Source: Actibacterium lipolyticum (lineage in GTDB: Bacteria; Pseudomonadota; Alphaproteobacteria; Rhodobacterales; Rhodobacteraceae). From it: 64,000 nt of DNA. Positions 9,736-18,125 of this stretch are shown piece after piece. Numbering within the stretch: position 1 is the first letter of the stretch; the number at the start of each line of letters is the position of its first letter. The position numbers were made by a program, and so were the translations under genes. The stretch is from positions 248,001-312,000 of the forward strand of contig NZ_FXYE01000001.1 of assembly GCF_900184935.1 (NCBI RefSeq), given 5' to 3'. Under the pieces are notes generated by a model that saw only the letters and a list, made by a program, of their open reading frames with translations, ran no database searches and was not told the origin of the DNA.

Positions 9736-10707
9736 TCACTTTGAAATCACGCCATCTTCGACCAGCTTATCCAGATCGCGATAAATCGCTTCGGCGGTCG
9801 CGTTGGTCCAATCGGTCACTTCAGCCGTGCCAAGCCAGTTTGGAGTCACCCCAATCTTAGACACCCAGCTTTGAAACTCGTCGCTTTCCAGCGCCGTTTG
9901 GAACGCGCCTTCGACTTTCTGAGCAACGTCTTCGGGAACACCGGCAGGGGCGGCAACAACGATAAAGCTGCCCATACGCAGATCCAGCCCCTTGGCAGCA
10001 GCCGTTGGAACAGACGTGTAGGTCAGGTTCTGTGCGTCGGTGAATTCAACCACGCCCATCGCCTTGTCGTCGTCCAGCAGCGAAGAGAAATCACCAAGGC
10101 TGGTCGAAACGATTTGGACTTCGCCGTTTAGCATCGCTTCTTTTTGCGCAGCGGCACCGCCAGGATAGGCGATCAGTTTGAATTCGGTCCCAGTTTCTTC
10201 TTGAAGCTGAAGGGCCGCAAGGTGAAGCCGAGAGCCGATGTTCTGAATGCCGATGATGACTTTGCCGGGGCGTTCCTTGGCGTCGGCAAGCACATCTTCG
10301 ATGGTTTTGTAATCCGAGTCCGTGGAAACGATCAAAGCGTCAGGTTCGCTGGTTACCCGCGCGATCAGGTTCAGCCGATCAAGGCTGTAGTCGGGCACCA
10401 GATTTTGCCACGGCACAGTGACGACGCTGTCGTATGTCAGTACGCCAATCGTGTACCCGTCGGGTTCAGCGCCCATCAGTTGTGAAACACCGGTTGCGGA
10501 AATGCCGCCTTCGATATTTTCAACATACATCGACGCGCCGATTTCCTGCTCTGCGATGGTCGCAAGTTTGCGCACGATCCCATCGGTGCCGCCACCGGCG
10601 CCCCAAGGCACGATAATGCGGATGTCTTTTTCAGGGTATTCGGCATAGGCCGCCGTCGCGCCCAGCGTCAGGCCAATTCCCAGCGCAACTGTTTTGAAAA
10701 TAGTCAT
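9736..10707 (-). CDS. tctC: Tripartite tricarboxylate transporter, solute-binding protein
   Basis: A 323-residue periplasmic binding protein. A signal peptide is visible at 1-22, with cleavage expected after AYA before EYPEKDI. The mature part begins with the Bug/TctC motif IRIIVPWGAGGGTDG, and the domain carries the PGGAAAQKEAMLNGEVQ ligand-loop pattern. It captures the carboxylate for TctAB. It is first of the structural genes, 222 bp after gntR, and a perfect palindrome at 10924-10936 lies in that upstream segment. The substrate is inferred from kdgD to be a hexarate. Confidence 0.9.
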   Translation of the reverse strand: MTIFKTVALGIGLTLGATAAYAEYPEKDIRIIVPWGAGGGTDGIVRKLATIAEQEIGASMYVENIEGGISATGVSQLMGAEPDGYTIGVLTYDSVVTVPWQNLVPDYSLDRLNLIARVTSEPDALIVSTDSDYKTIEDVLADAKERPGKVIIGIQNIGSRLHLAALQLQEETGTEFKLIAYPGGAAAQKEAMLNGEVQIVSTSLGDFSSLLDDDKAMGVVEFTDAQNLTYTSVPTAAAKGLDLRMGSFIVVAAPAGVPEDVAQKVEGAFQTALESDEFQSWVSKIGVTPNWLGTAEVTDWTNATAEAIYRDLDKLVEDGVISK

Positions 10708-10923
10708 AGCTCCTCCTGTCGATCACATTGCCAGGCCCAAGAACCGCGCCGCCCTGCGGTGGCGAAGCAGATGACTAACCTTGGACTGGCCTCTCGTTCA
10801 GCGACACGCGTTGATGCGCGCCGCGGGGCCGCAAGCATGGCCCGAGCAGGGGAGTGTTCGCCCCGAATCCCGGCCAATGGCGCCGTGACGAAGCTAGTAT
10901 GACGATTTCAGTAATCGGTCAAT

Positions 10924-10936
10924 GTTGTATTACAAC
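10924..10936. promoter_or_regulatory. Perfect palindrome, candidate GntR operator for tctC
   Basis: GTTGTATTACAAC is a perfect 6+1+6 palindrome that overlaps the last codons of gntR and lies about 220 bp upstream of tctC. TNGT...ACNA palindromes are typical of FadR-type GntR regulators. A related site lies upstream of gntR itself (11742-11756). Binding is inferred. Confidence 0.5.
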
Positions 10937-11652
10937 TTGTGTTTAATTTGTCGTGCAAGTTCGCGATACCGCGCAAGTGACCCGCGCAGGTGGGTGCCCA
11001 TGGCGTCGGCTGCGCCTTCGACGTCGCGCGCCTCTATCGCTTCGGCAATGGCGCGATGCTCCAGCTTAAGTTGTGACATATATTGCTGGTATTGTTCGGT
11101 GCGATGCGTGGGGCTTAGGTTCGCGCGCGGAATTGTGCGCCGCCCAAGGTGCCGCATGAATTCAACGAAAGAGCTGTTGTTCGTGGCCTGCGCGATGGCT
11201 TCGTGAAATGCTTGGTCTTCTGCATCAAGGGGTTCTTCATCGCTTAGCTTTTCTTCGAACTCTCGCTGGCGCATGTGAATTGTCAGGATTTGCGCCTGTG
11301 ATGCGCGCTGGGCTGCAAGGCGTGCGGCCTCTATTTCAACGGCGGCGCGCAGTTCCAGCGCATCAATAACTTCGGGAACCTTGCCCGAAGGGACGTCCAC
11401 AAATATGCCATCCGCTTTTCCTGAAAACGCGCCCTCTGGCGCAACAAAGACCCCACTCCCGCGCCGTGAATTTACGATCCCCGACGCACGTAGGCCTGCA
11501 ATCGCCTCTCGGACGACTGTTCGGCTGACGCCATATTGTGTGCCAAGCGCGCTTTCTGTCGGAAGCTTAGCGCCGGGGCTGTATGTCCCATCGGCGATTG
11601 CCTCGCGCAGGTCGCGTTCAATTTCTTCTGCAAGATACCCGTATTTTGTCAC
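10930..11652 (-). CDS. GntR-family regulator, FadR/FCD subfamily
   Basis: A 240-residue regulator. The N-terminal winged helix is visible in LPTESALGTQYGVSRTVVREAI, with RRGSGVFVA as the wing. The C-terminal FCD domain is all-helical and keeps the metal-binding pattern Asp/His (EDQAFHEAIA), His (LEHRAIAEA) and His (GTHLRGSL). It precedes tctCBA-kdgD on the same strand and probably represses them until a sugar acid or its product binds the FCD domain. Two related palindromes, one before gntR and one before tctC, support local and self control. Confidence 0.88.
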   Translation of the reverse strand: MTKYGYLAEEIERDLREAIADGTYSPGAKLPTESALGTQYGVSRTVVREAIAGLRASGIVNSRRGSGVFVAPEGAFSGKADGIFVDVPSGKVPEVIDALELRAAVEIEAARLAAQRASQAQILTIHMRQREFEEKLSDEEPLDAEDQAFHEAIAQATNNSSFVEFMRHLGRRTIPRANLSPTHRTEQYQQYMSQLKLEHRAIAEAIEARDVEGAADAMGTHLRGSLARYRELARQIKHKL

Positions 11653-11741
11653 GTCGCTTTACCCTGTCGCCACCTTAGCTGCGTACTTGTGGATTAGGCT
11701 AACATGACCCGGTTGAGGAATTGAACTTATTAAATTTCAGA

Positions 11742-11756
11742 AGTTGTATTATAAGT
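11742..11756. promoter_or_regulatory. Second candidate operator upstream of gntR
   Basis: AGTTGTATTATAAGT, about 90 bp before the gntR start, shares the left half and centre TTGTATTA with the perfect palindrome at 10924-10936. It is consistent with autoregulation. Confidence 0.42.
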
Positions 11757-11844
11757 CTGGCTGCGGCGGCTATCCGGACCGATTTTTGCCGCCCAGAAGA
11801 TGGAGAGGCCGCGTTTATCTTCGGAATTCGGGCTTCGGCCGCAG

Positions 11845-11878
11845 AAAAAACGACCGCATCGGGGTAACGATGCGGTCG
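11845..11878 (-). terminator. Rho-independent terminator after manB
   Basis: A perfect 10-bp stem (CGACCGCATC / GATGCGGTCG, loop of eight) is followed on the minus strand by six T residues. It starts 26 bp after the manB stop and closes the second block of the polysaccharide locus. Confidence 0.88.
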
Positions 11879-11903
11879 AAATGTTTCTCATTAGCACTGT
11901 CAG

Positions 11904-13301
11904 TTACCCGAAATCCAAAAGCATTTTGGATATCTGGTCGGTCTTAGCCTTAAGTAGCTGGGCATCGCCGCGAACCTCTACGTTAAGGCGGACAACCGGT
12001 TCCGTCGCAGAGGAACGGAGGTTGAAACGCCAGTCGGGGAACGACATGCTGAGCCCGTCCAAGGTTTCGGTCTTCGATGCACAATCTTCGTATTTTGCCC
12101 TGATTTTGGCGATGGCGCCTTGCGGGTCAGTGATGCGGAAATTCTGCTCTCCGGAGGAGGGGAACCGGGCGATCATGCTGGCGACCATGTCGGCCAACGA
12201 TTGGCCCGAACGGCCCATCAGTTCCAGCAGCTTTAGCCATGGGATCATGCCACTGTCACAGCACATGAAGTCGCGGAAATAGTGATGCGCGGACATCTCA
12301 CCGCCATAGATCGCGCCGCTGTCTCGCATCGCCTGTTTGATATGTGCGTGGCCCGTGCGGGCGACGACGGGGGTGCCGCCGTTGCGGGTGACCTGATCGA
12401 TGGTGTTCCAAACAACGCGGGGGTCATGGACAATGGACTCGCCGGGGGAAACGGCCAGAAAAGCGTTGGCAAGCAGGCCGACAAGGTATTCCCCGTCAAC
12501 GAAAGCGCCCGTGTGATCAAAGAAGAAACAGCGGTCAAAGTCGCCGTCCCAAGCGATGCCAAGGTCGGCCCCTTCGCGGCGCACGATGTCTCCGGTCGCG
12601 GGGCGGTTTTCCGGCAATAGGGGGTTTGGAATGCCATTGGGAAAGCTTCCATCCGCTGTGTGATTGACGCGGACGATATCCAAAACGGCCCCTTCTTCTG
12701 TCAGGCGTTCCAGAATGGCATCAAGGGCAGGCCCGGCGACGCCGTTTCCGGCATTCGCCACGATCTTTAGTCGAGGAAGGTTCGCCGGATCGACCATATC
12801 GACCAAGTGCCCCGCATAAGCGGGCCGTGCATCGACCTGCTTATAGGTGCCGCGCTCTGGGGCGGGCTCGCGCATATCGTTGCGCGATGCCTCGCCGATT
12901 TGTTTGAATTCATCGGCCGTTAACGGACGGCTGCCGCGACCGACGAATTTCATCCCGTTGTAGTCGATGGGATTGTGCGAGGCGGTTATTTCGATGCCGC
13001 CATCCGCATTAAGATGGGTCGTGGCAAAGTAGACTTCTTCTGTACCCGCTTGGCCGATGTCGAAAACATCAACACCCTGTTCCAGCAAACCCCGCGCCAC
13101 GGCGGCATGAAACGCGGGGCTGCTTTCGCGACAGTCATGCCCCACAACAACCCGTTTGGCACCCAGAACTTCGGCAAAGGATGCGCCAATCCGATAGGCG
13201 ATTTCTTCATCGATATCGACACCGATACGGCCCCGAACGTCATAGGCTTTGAAACACGCCGGGCTGGTTGCTGTAACCGCGATTTTCTTAAACATTGTCA
13301 T
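11904..13301 (-). CDS. manB: Phosphomannomutase/phosphoglucomutase
   Basis: A 465-residue alpha-D-phosphohexomutase. The phosphoserine loop is TASHNP at 106-111 (Ser108), the metal loop is DGDFDR, and the sugar-binding loop GEMSAHHYF is present. It converts mannose-6-phosphate to mannose-1-phosphate, and possibly the glucose pair, to feed ManC and GDP-mannose. The ATG at 13301 is preferred because GAGGAAAACG lies directly upstream; the frame begins nine codons earlier. It is the last gene before a strong terminator, in line with manC, flippase and glycosyltransferase genes. Confidence 0.9.
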   Translation of the reverse strand: MTMFKKIAVTATSPACFKAYDVRGRIGVDIDEEIAYRIGASFAEVLGAKRVVVGHDCRESSPAFHAAVARGLLEQGVDVFDIGQAGTEEVYFATTHLNADGGIEITASHNPIDYNGMKFVGRGSRPLTADEFKQIGEASRNDMREPAPERGTYKQVDARPAYAGHLVDMVDPANLPRLKIVANAGNGVAGPALDAILERLTEEGAVLDIVRVNHTADGSFPNGIPNPLLPENRPATGDIVRREGADLGIAWDGDFDRCFFFDHTGAFVDGEYLVGLLANAFLAVSPGESIVHDPRVVWNTIDQVTRNGGTPVVARTGHAHIKQAMRDSGAIYGGEMSAHHYFRDFMCCDSGMIPWLKLLELMGRSGQSLADMVASMIARFPSSGEQNFRITDPQGAIAKIRAKYEDCASKTETLDGLSMSFPDWRFNLRSSATEPVVRLNVEVRGDAQLLKAKTDQISKMLLDFG

Positions 13302-13397
13302 CGTTTTCCTCACAGGGGTAAGCCCCATTTCAAGCCCAAGGTATTGAAAAAACTACCAAACAGTTTTGGGCGACGATTGAGAGAGTTTGGGCAAAGA

Positions 13398-14249
13398 TCA
13401 GAAGCCTTTGTACCAGCCAATATGAATCCCGGGTTTCACGTCGGTGGTGCCGGCCTTCCATCGGTAATCCGCCTGAGCACGCAGGCTTACAAAGATTTCG
13501 CCCTTTTCGATTGGACGACGGATCTTTGCACCCACGCCGGGGATGATCTTGTTGTTGTAGTTGTTGCCGTCACGATCCCACGCGAAGTCGACGTCGATGA
13601 ATGGGCTCAGCAGCCATTTGCTTTCGCCAAGTTGCAGGTCGGTTGAGTATTCACCGCCAAGGGTCAGAACCAGGTTGTCGTCGTTCTCTTCCAAAGAGCC
13701 GGGGTAGGCAAGTGTGCCGTAGCTTTTGAAAATCCAAGCGTTGCGGGACAGGCCGAACATCTTGTCGTCGGGTTCTGCGGCCCAATAACGGTAATAGTAG
13801 TACGTCATTTCGTACTTCATTGCAGAGCGGCGGACATCCGTCGTGCGTTCCTGAAACCAGTCATGTCTGGCGCTGAAGCTGATGTTGAGTGCATCGCTGA
13901 CCTGATAGGAATAGCTAAGCCCAACACCCAGTTTCGCGGTGTTGTTATAGGCAAAGGGTTTTGTGTCAGCGACGACATTGCCCAGCGTGTAAAACGACAA
14001 GTTTCCTTTTTCTGTTTTAGCAACGGAGTAGGCGAGCTTTAGCCACGCTTCGCCAAACAGGTTGTTTTCGTCTTCAGGCTGGTTTGAGTTTGGGAAGCGA
14101 AGAATGCCCCCCGTTGCACCGTGGAAGCGAGTGTCCTCGGCAGCGACTGCCGAGAAACTCATGAGCATTAGGGTCATCGCAGACAGCACCCCACGTGCGG
14201 CATTTGAAGCCAATGAACCAAACGATGGCCCGTTAGAAATAAACGACAT
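13398..14249 (-). CDS. Predicted outer-membrane beta-barrel protein
   Basis: A 283-residue exported protein. A long signal peptide (1-37) ends at SAVAA before EDTRFHG. The mature part alternates polar and aromatic residues in short strands (YSYQVSDALNISFSARHDW, MTYYYYRYW), and the chain ends in an aromatic residue (GWYKGF), as expected of an outer-membrane barrel. No family is recognised with certainty. Between manC and manB in a polysaccharide operon it could form the outer-membrane exit, or simply be a locus-associated barrel. There is no Wza-type lipoprotein in the locus, which makes an export role attractive but unproven. Confidence 0.65.
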   Translation of the reverse strand: MSFISNGPSFGSLASNAARGVLSAMTLMLMSFSAVAAEDTRFHGATGGILRFPNSNQPEDENNLFGEAWLKLAYSVAKTEKGNLSFYTLGNVVADTKPFAYNNTAKLGVGLSYSYQVSDALNISFSARHDWFQERTTDVRRSAMKYEMTYYYYRYWAAEPDDKMFGLSRNAWIFKSYGTLAYPGSLEENDDNLVLTLGGEYSTDLQLGESKWLLSPFIDVDFAWDRDGNNYNNKIIPGVGAKIRRPIEKGEIFVSLRAQADYRWKAGTTDVKPGIHIGWYKGF

Positions 14250-14304
14250 ACTTGTGTACCTTCACTGATATTTTGGCGCGGAAAGCGCGACTATGACTTG
14301 GGGG

Positions 14305-15729
14305 TTAGGTGCGGGCGTAGATATCTTCGTAGCGAACGATGTCGTCCTCTCCGAGATAGGCACCTGTCTGAACTTCGATCAATTGAAGTGGGACCTTACC
14401 GTCGTTCGCAAGGCGGTGAACTTCGCCAAGCGGGATATAGACCGACTGGTTTTCACTAACGAGCTTTTCTTCCTTGCCGATGGTCACGGTTGCGGTGCCT
14501 TCGACGACAACCCAGTGTTCGGCGCGGTGCACGTGGCTTTGCAGGGAAAGCTGACCGCCGGGTTTAACGACGATGGACTTAACCTGAAAACGTGGACCCA
14601 GTGCCAGTGTTTCGTAATGGCCCCATGGGCGTGCGTGGCGCAGGAATTCTTCGGCCTGACGAACCTTGTCCGCCTTCAGCTTCACAACCACATCCGACAC
14701 CGCCTGAGAGTCGTCTAGATCGGTGATCAAAACTGCGTCGCGCGTTGCGATAGCCGCAATATTGCGCAGGCCAACGCCGACGACTTCCACATTTTCGTCG
14801 TCCGAGAACAGCAACACATCCTTACAGTTCGTGGCATGGGCCGCCCCGCGTGTCGCAACGCCATCAGCATCGCGCGCAGTTTCGGACCAAACGCTGCGCC
14901 AAGAACCCAGATCGCTCCAGTCGCTGGCCAATGGCACGACCCATCCGGCGGTGTTTTCCATCACGGCGTAGTCAAAGGCGATTTCGGGCGCGTCAGAGAA
15001 TGCTGCACTTAGGCGAACGAAACCCAGATCGATTTCTGCGTCCTGAACCGACCGGCTTACAGTGGTCTGAAGGTCCGGAACATGCTGGCCAAATGCTTCG
15101 CGGGCGGTTGCGACGCTCATCAGGAACATACCGGAGTTCCACAGGAAACGACCGTCTTCGACCATCTGGGTTGCTTTATCTAGATCTGGCTTCTCGACGA
15201 ACTTCACGAAGGGTTGCGCGGTATCCAATGCGGCACTTTCGGCGGCCAGTTCGATGTAACCATACCCTGTTTCAGGGCGATCGGGGCGCACGCCGAAGGT
15301 GACGATCTTGCCATTGCGGGCGGCAATAGCGGCCTGTGCAACGGCTTGTGCAAATTCCAATGTGTCCTCAAGGCAGTGGTCCGATGGGGCCACCAGCATC
15401 AAAGCGTTCGGGTCATCCTGGTGCAGAACCTCGGCAGCTGCGCAAATGGCTGCAGCAGTGTTGCGCCCTTCTGGCTCTAGGATGATCTTGTGGCCCGTTA
15501 CGCCGATTTCTTCGGCCTGACCCGCCACGATAAAGCGGTAGTCTTCGCCGGTGACGAAGATTGGCTCGTTACACCCGGCATCTTCCAAGCGGCCAATCGT
15601 ATCTTGAAGCATGGTCTTGTCACCGCTCAACCGCGCGAACTGCTTCGGCATAGAGCGGCGGCTGATGGGCCAAAGCCGTTTACCGTTACCACCGCACAAG
15701 ATTACTGGTCGAATGTATTGCTGTTTCAT
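14305..15729 (-). CDS. manC: Mannose-1-P guanylyltransferase/mannose-6-P isomerase
   Basis: A 474-residue bifunctional type II PMI/GMP enzyme. The N-terminal nucleotidyltransferase signature GGNGKRLWP...PKQF lies at about 13-31, and FVEKPD follows mid-domain. The C-terminal cupin isomerase domain (about 360-474) begins RPWGHYETL and carries the metal-binding Q-H-H pattern in LQSHVHRAEHW. It makes GDP-mannose from mannose-1-phosphate. Together with manB it implies a mannose-containing polymer or a GDP-mannose-derived sugar. It lies between the flippase and the barrel protein. Confidence 0.92.
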   Translation of the reverse strand: MKQQYIRPVILCGGNGKRLWPISRRSMPKQFARLSGDKTMLQDTIGRLEDAGCNEPIFVTGEDYRFIVAGQAEEIGVTGHKIILEPEGRNTAAAICAAAEVLHQDDPNALMLVAPSDHCLEDTLEFAQAVAQAAIAARNGKIVTFGVRPDRPETGYGYIELAAESAALDTAQPFVKFVEKPDLDKATQMVEDGRFLWNSGMFLMSVATAREAFGQHVPDLQTTVSRSVQDAEIDLGFVRLSAAFSDAPEIAFDYAVMENTAGWVVPLASDWSDLGSWRSVWSETARDADGVATRGAAHATNCKDVLLFSDDENVEVVGVGLRNIAAIATRDAVLITDLDDSQAVSDVVVKLKADKVRQAEEFLRHARPWGHYETLALGPRFQVKSIVVKPGGQLSLQSHVHRAEHWVVVEGTATVTIGKEEKLVSENQSVYIPLGEVHRLANDGKVPLQLIEVQTGAYLGEDDIVRYEDIYART

Positions 15730-15759
15730 GGATTAATTTCCTTTAGAGAAGTCGTAAGA

Positions 15760-17070
15760 TCAGGGTTTGCACCCAGTTAGGTGACGTCGCACACGAACGA
15801 CGGAGTAAAGCAGCAGACATAGGCAAAGGGCGCCTTGGCAGACGGCCTTCAGTTGAACGAGATCAACGAAGCTGGCACCGGGCTTCGCAGCGAATTGGGC
15901 GATCAAAGCCAGCTGAAGAACGGCAACACCCGCCGTGGTCCAGATGCCGCGATAATCGCCTAGGGCGGCCAAAAACGTCGCTAGTAGAAAGCTCATGGTG
16001 AAAGCGACGGCGGCCAAGGCAGCCGGGCGAAGCCCAGATGCTGCGTCTTGGAATTCAGAACCAACCAAGACGTCGATCAGGGTGTTGGGCCACAGCTCAA
16101 CACCGATGAGGAAAGGGAACGCGACCGCCAGATACAGGATCGCAACCGGTGCGGCGGCTTGCAGGATCGATCCACCGGTACGCGTCGCGGCAACGACGCT
16201 TGGAAGCAGGATCGACGCCAGCGCAAAGCAGGCAAAGAACTGGATACGCTGGAACAGCGACAGGGCGGCGACGAAACCAGCCTGTTCAGATGGCAAGAGA
16301 GAGCTGACAAGGAAGATGTCCCCATCAAGCGCCAGCACCTGCGCTAACTGCAGTACCGCAAATGGGAAAGCGGAAATCGCGACAATCTTGGCGATTGGGC
16401 GCTGGCCAGCCGACCGGGTTTTCGGTGTAGGCAACACACCCAAAAGCGCGGCCCACCCAGCAACAATCGAAAGACAGATGGCCAAGACAACGCCTTCGAT
16501 GCCCAAACCGGCCTGCCAAGCCACGGCCGCACCAAGAAGACGCACACCCATTTCAAGATTGGCGGAAAGAACGATGCGCCCCGTGTTCTGAAGCCCGAAC
16601 ACCGCACCGCGCAAGATGCTAAGCGGCGCCGCAAACGGCATAGAAACCAGCAAGATCAGAAGAAGGTAAGGCGACCCAAGGCCGATGCTTGCGGAAAACT
16701 CTGTCTTCCACAGCAAGGTAGCGAAGATGGGCAGCAGCAGCCAAAGCGCAACGAACAACCGTCTGCTAAGCTGTGCAAGTGCCTGATGCGTTTGGTCAGA
16801 GTCTGAACCTGTCGCCCCGGCCACAACTTGGCTAACTGCCATTTGCACCGCGCCAATCACGCCAAGCAACGCCAGTTTGATCGTCAGAACAAGTGCCAGA
16901 TCGCCGAACAGTTCGGGACCCATCCAGCGGCTGAAGATCATGTTGAAGGCAAGGTTGCCTACGTTGACGATGTTCGACGAGATGAACACCACGACAGCAG
17001 GGGCTGTCGCGATGGCCATCACGTCGATCAGACGCAACGAAGAAAGGCGAAGGGACAGGGAATTAGCCAC
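15760..17070 (-). CDS. Polysaccharide flippase-like membrane protein
   Basis: A 436-residue polytopic protein with about 12-14 hydrophobic segments in the MATE/MurJ/Wzx superfamily pattern. An early SRWMGPELFGDLALVLT motif matches the Wzx family start (R.LGp..fG..). It would move lipid-linked oligosaccharide across the inner membrane. It starts six bases after the GT2 stop, so the two are almost certainly co-expressed. No Wzy polymerase is evident in this block, but the 1034-residue membrane protein upstream could fill an assembly role. Confidence 0.8.
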   Translation of the reverse strand: MANSLSLRLSSLRLIDVMAIATAPAVVVFISSNIVNVGNLAFNMIFSRWMGPELFGDLALVLTIKLALLGVIGAVQMAVSQVVAGATGSDSDQTHQALAQLSRRLFVALWLLLPIFATLLWKTEFSASIGLGSPYLLLILLVSMPFAAPLSILRGAVFGLQNTGRIVLSANLEMGVRLLGAAVAWQAGLGIEGVVLAICLSIVAGWAALLGVLPTPKTRSAGQRPIAKIVAISAFPFAVLQLAQVLALDGDIFLVSSLLPSEQAGFVAALSLFQRIQFFACFALASILLPSVVAATRTGGSILQAAAPVAILYLAVAFPFLIGVELWPNTLIDVLVGSEFQDAASGLRPAALAAVAFTMSFLLATFLAALGDYRGIWTTAGVAVLQLALIAQFAAKPGASFVDLVQLKAVCQGALCLCLLLYSVVRVRRHLTGCKP

Positions 17071-17075
17071 GTTGC

Positions 17076-17957
17076 TTAGTTCACCCAGCCAAAGGTTGGG
17101 GTCTTTGGCGCATCCACAACACGTGCGACTGGCACGGCTTGCATTTCGTTCTGAAGTGCTGGCAGGCCAAAGCGCGTTTCGGCGATCAGGCGCAGCATCC
17201 GCATGCCACTTTTCACGATGGCGCTGCCGGAAACCTTAGAACCGGGGATTTCGTCCCATTCACACAGTGGCTGCTCATAGAATGCGCAGCGGCCCTTTGG
17301 CATCCGTGCCGACAGGCGAGCAAACAATTCTACGTCGAACAACCAACCTGCGGTGAAAGGTGATTTCAGGGCATCGCGCAGGTCGCCGGTGTTGCGCAGC
17401 AGCTTTGCGCCACACTGTGTGTCACCCAGCGGCAAACGAACAGCCTGACGGGCCAGCACTGCGCACAAGCGCGATACCATGCGGCGCTTCAGCGTGCGTT
17501 CAATCCGGTGGCCCAGCAGGGCGCGGCGGGATCCAAAGACAACCGAAACGTCCTGGAACTTGTTGGCGACGCGGACGAAGTCGTCGATCGCGTCCAGAGG
17601 TGTCGCAAGATCTGCATCCCAGTAACCAACCAGCTGCGCACCAGCGTTCGTGGCGAAGATCAGGCCCTGACGAACAGCTTCGGCTTTGCCCGAATTCTGG
17701 CTGAGCGAAAGAACTGTAATGCGGTGGGGGCGAGTGGCCTGAAGCGTAGAGAGGCACTCAAGCGTGTCATCGCGGCTGCCATCGTCAACGAACAGGAACG
17801 ACACGTCATTACGTGTGTCGATGTAAGTTTGAAAAGCGGCTGCGTCCAAACGCGATGCTTCATTATAGCATGGCACGACGATCGTGATCGGGGCAGGCGT
17901 GTTACACGCCACAGGGAACATTGGGTCGGCGTCGAAGTTGGACGAAACGATTGTCAT
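17076..17957 (-). CDS. Glycosyltransferase family 2
   Basis: A 293-residue GT-A enzyme. It begins with ITIVVPCYNEASRLD, the nucleotide-sugar loop is FLFVDDGSRDDT, and the DXD-type motif is GYWDADLATP. The pattern resembles dolichyl-phosphate glucosyltransferase-like (polyprenyl-phosphate sugar synthase) members of GT2, which load a sugar onto a lipid carrier at the cytoplasmic face. The C-terminus has no clear membrane helices. It is the first gene of the block with the flippase, manC, barrel and manB. Confidence 0.82.
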   Translation of the reverse strand: MTIVSSNFDADPMFPVACNTPAPITIVVPCYNEASRLDAAAFQTYIDTRNDVSFLFVDDGSRDDTLECLSTLQATRPHRITVLSLSQNSGKAEAVRQGLIFATNAGAQLVGYWDADLATPLDAIDDFVRVANKFQDVSVVFGSRRALLGHRIERTLKRRMVSRLCAVLARQAVRLPLGDTQCGAKLLRNTGDLRDALKSPFTAGWLFDVELFARLSARMPKGRCAFYEQPLCEWDEIPGSKVSGSAIVKSGMRMLRLIAETRFGLPALQNEMQAVPVARVVDAPKTPTFGWVN

Positions 17958-18078
17958 GGCAGCACCTCATTGAACTGTCTCAAAGGTGTCATGACCGGTG
18001 TGTTGTGTCGCGCGTACGTCAGAATAGAAGCTGAATTCAAACGCTTACAAAGTTATCGAAAGATCATCGCTGGATGCT

Positions 18079-18118
18079 AAAAAAGAGAAGGCCGGCTATC
18101 CTATCGGGTAGCCGGCCT
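18079..18118 (-). terminator. Rho-independent terminator after the GT4 gene
   Basis: A 10-bp perfect stem (AGGCCGGCTA / TAGCCGGCCT) just after the GT4 stop is followed on the minus strand by a T-rich tail (CTCTTTTTT). It separates the two halves of the polysaccharide locus. Confidence 0.85.
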
Positions 18119-18125
18119 ATGCCGA

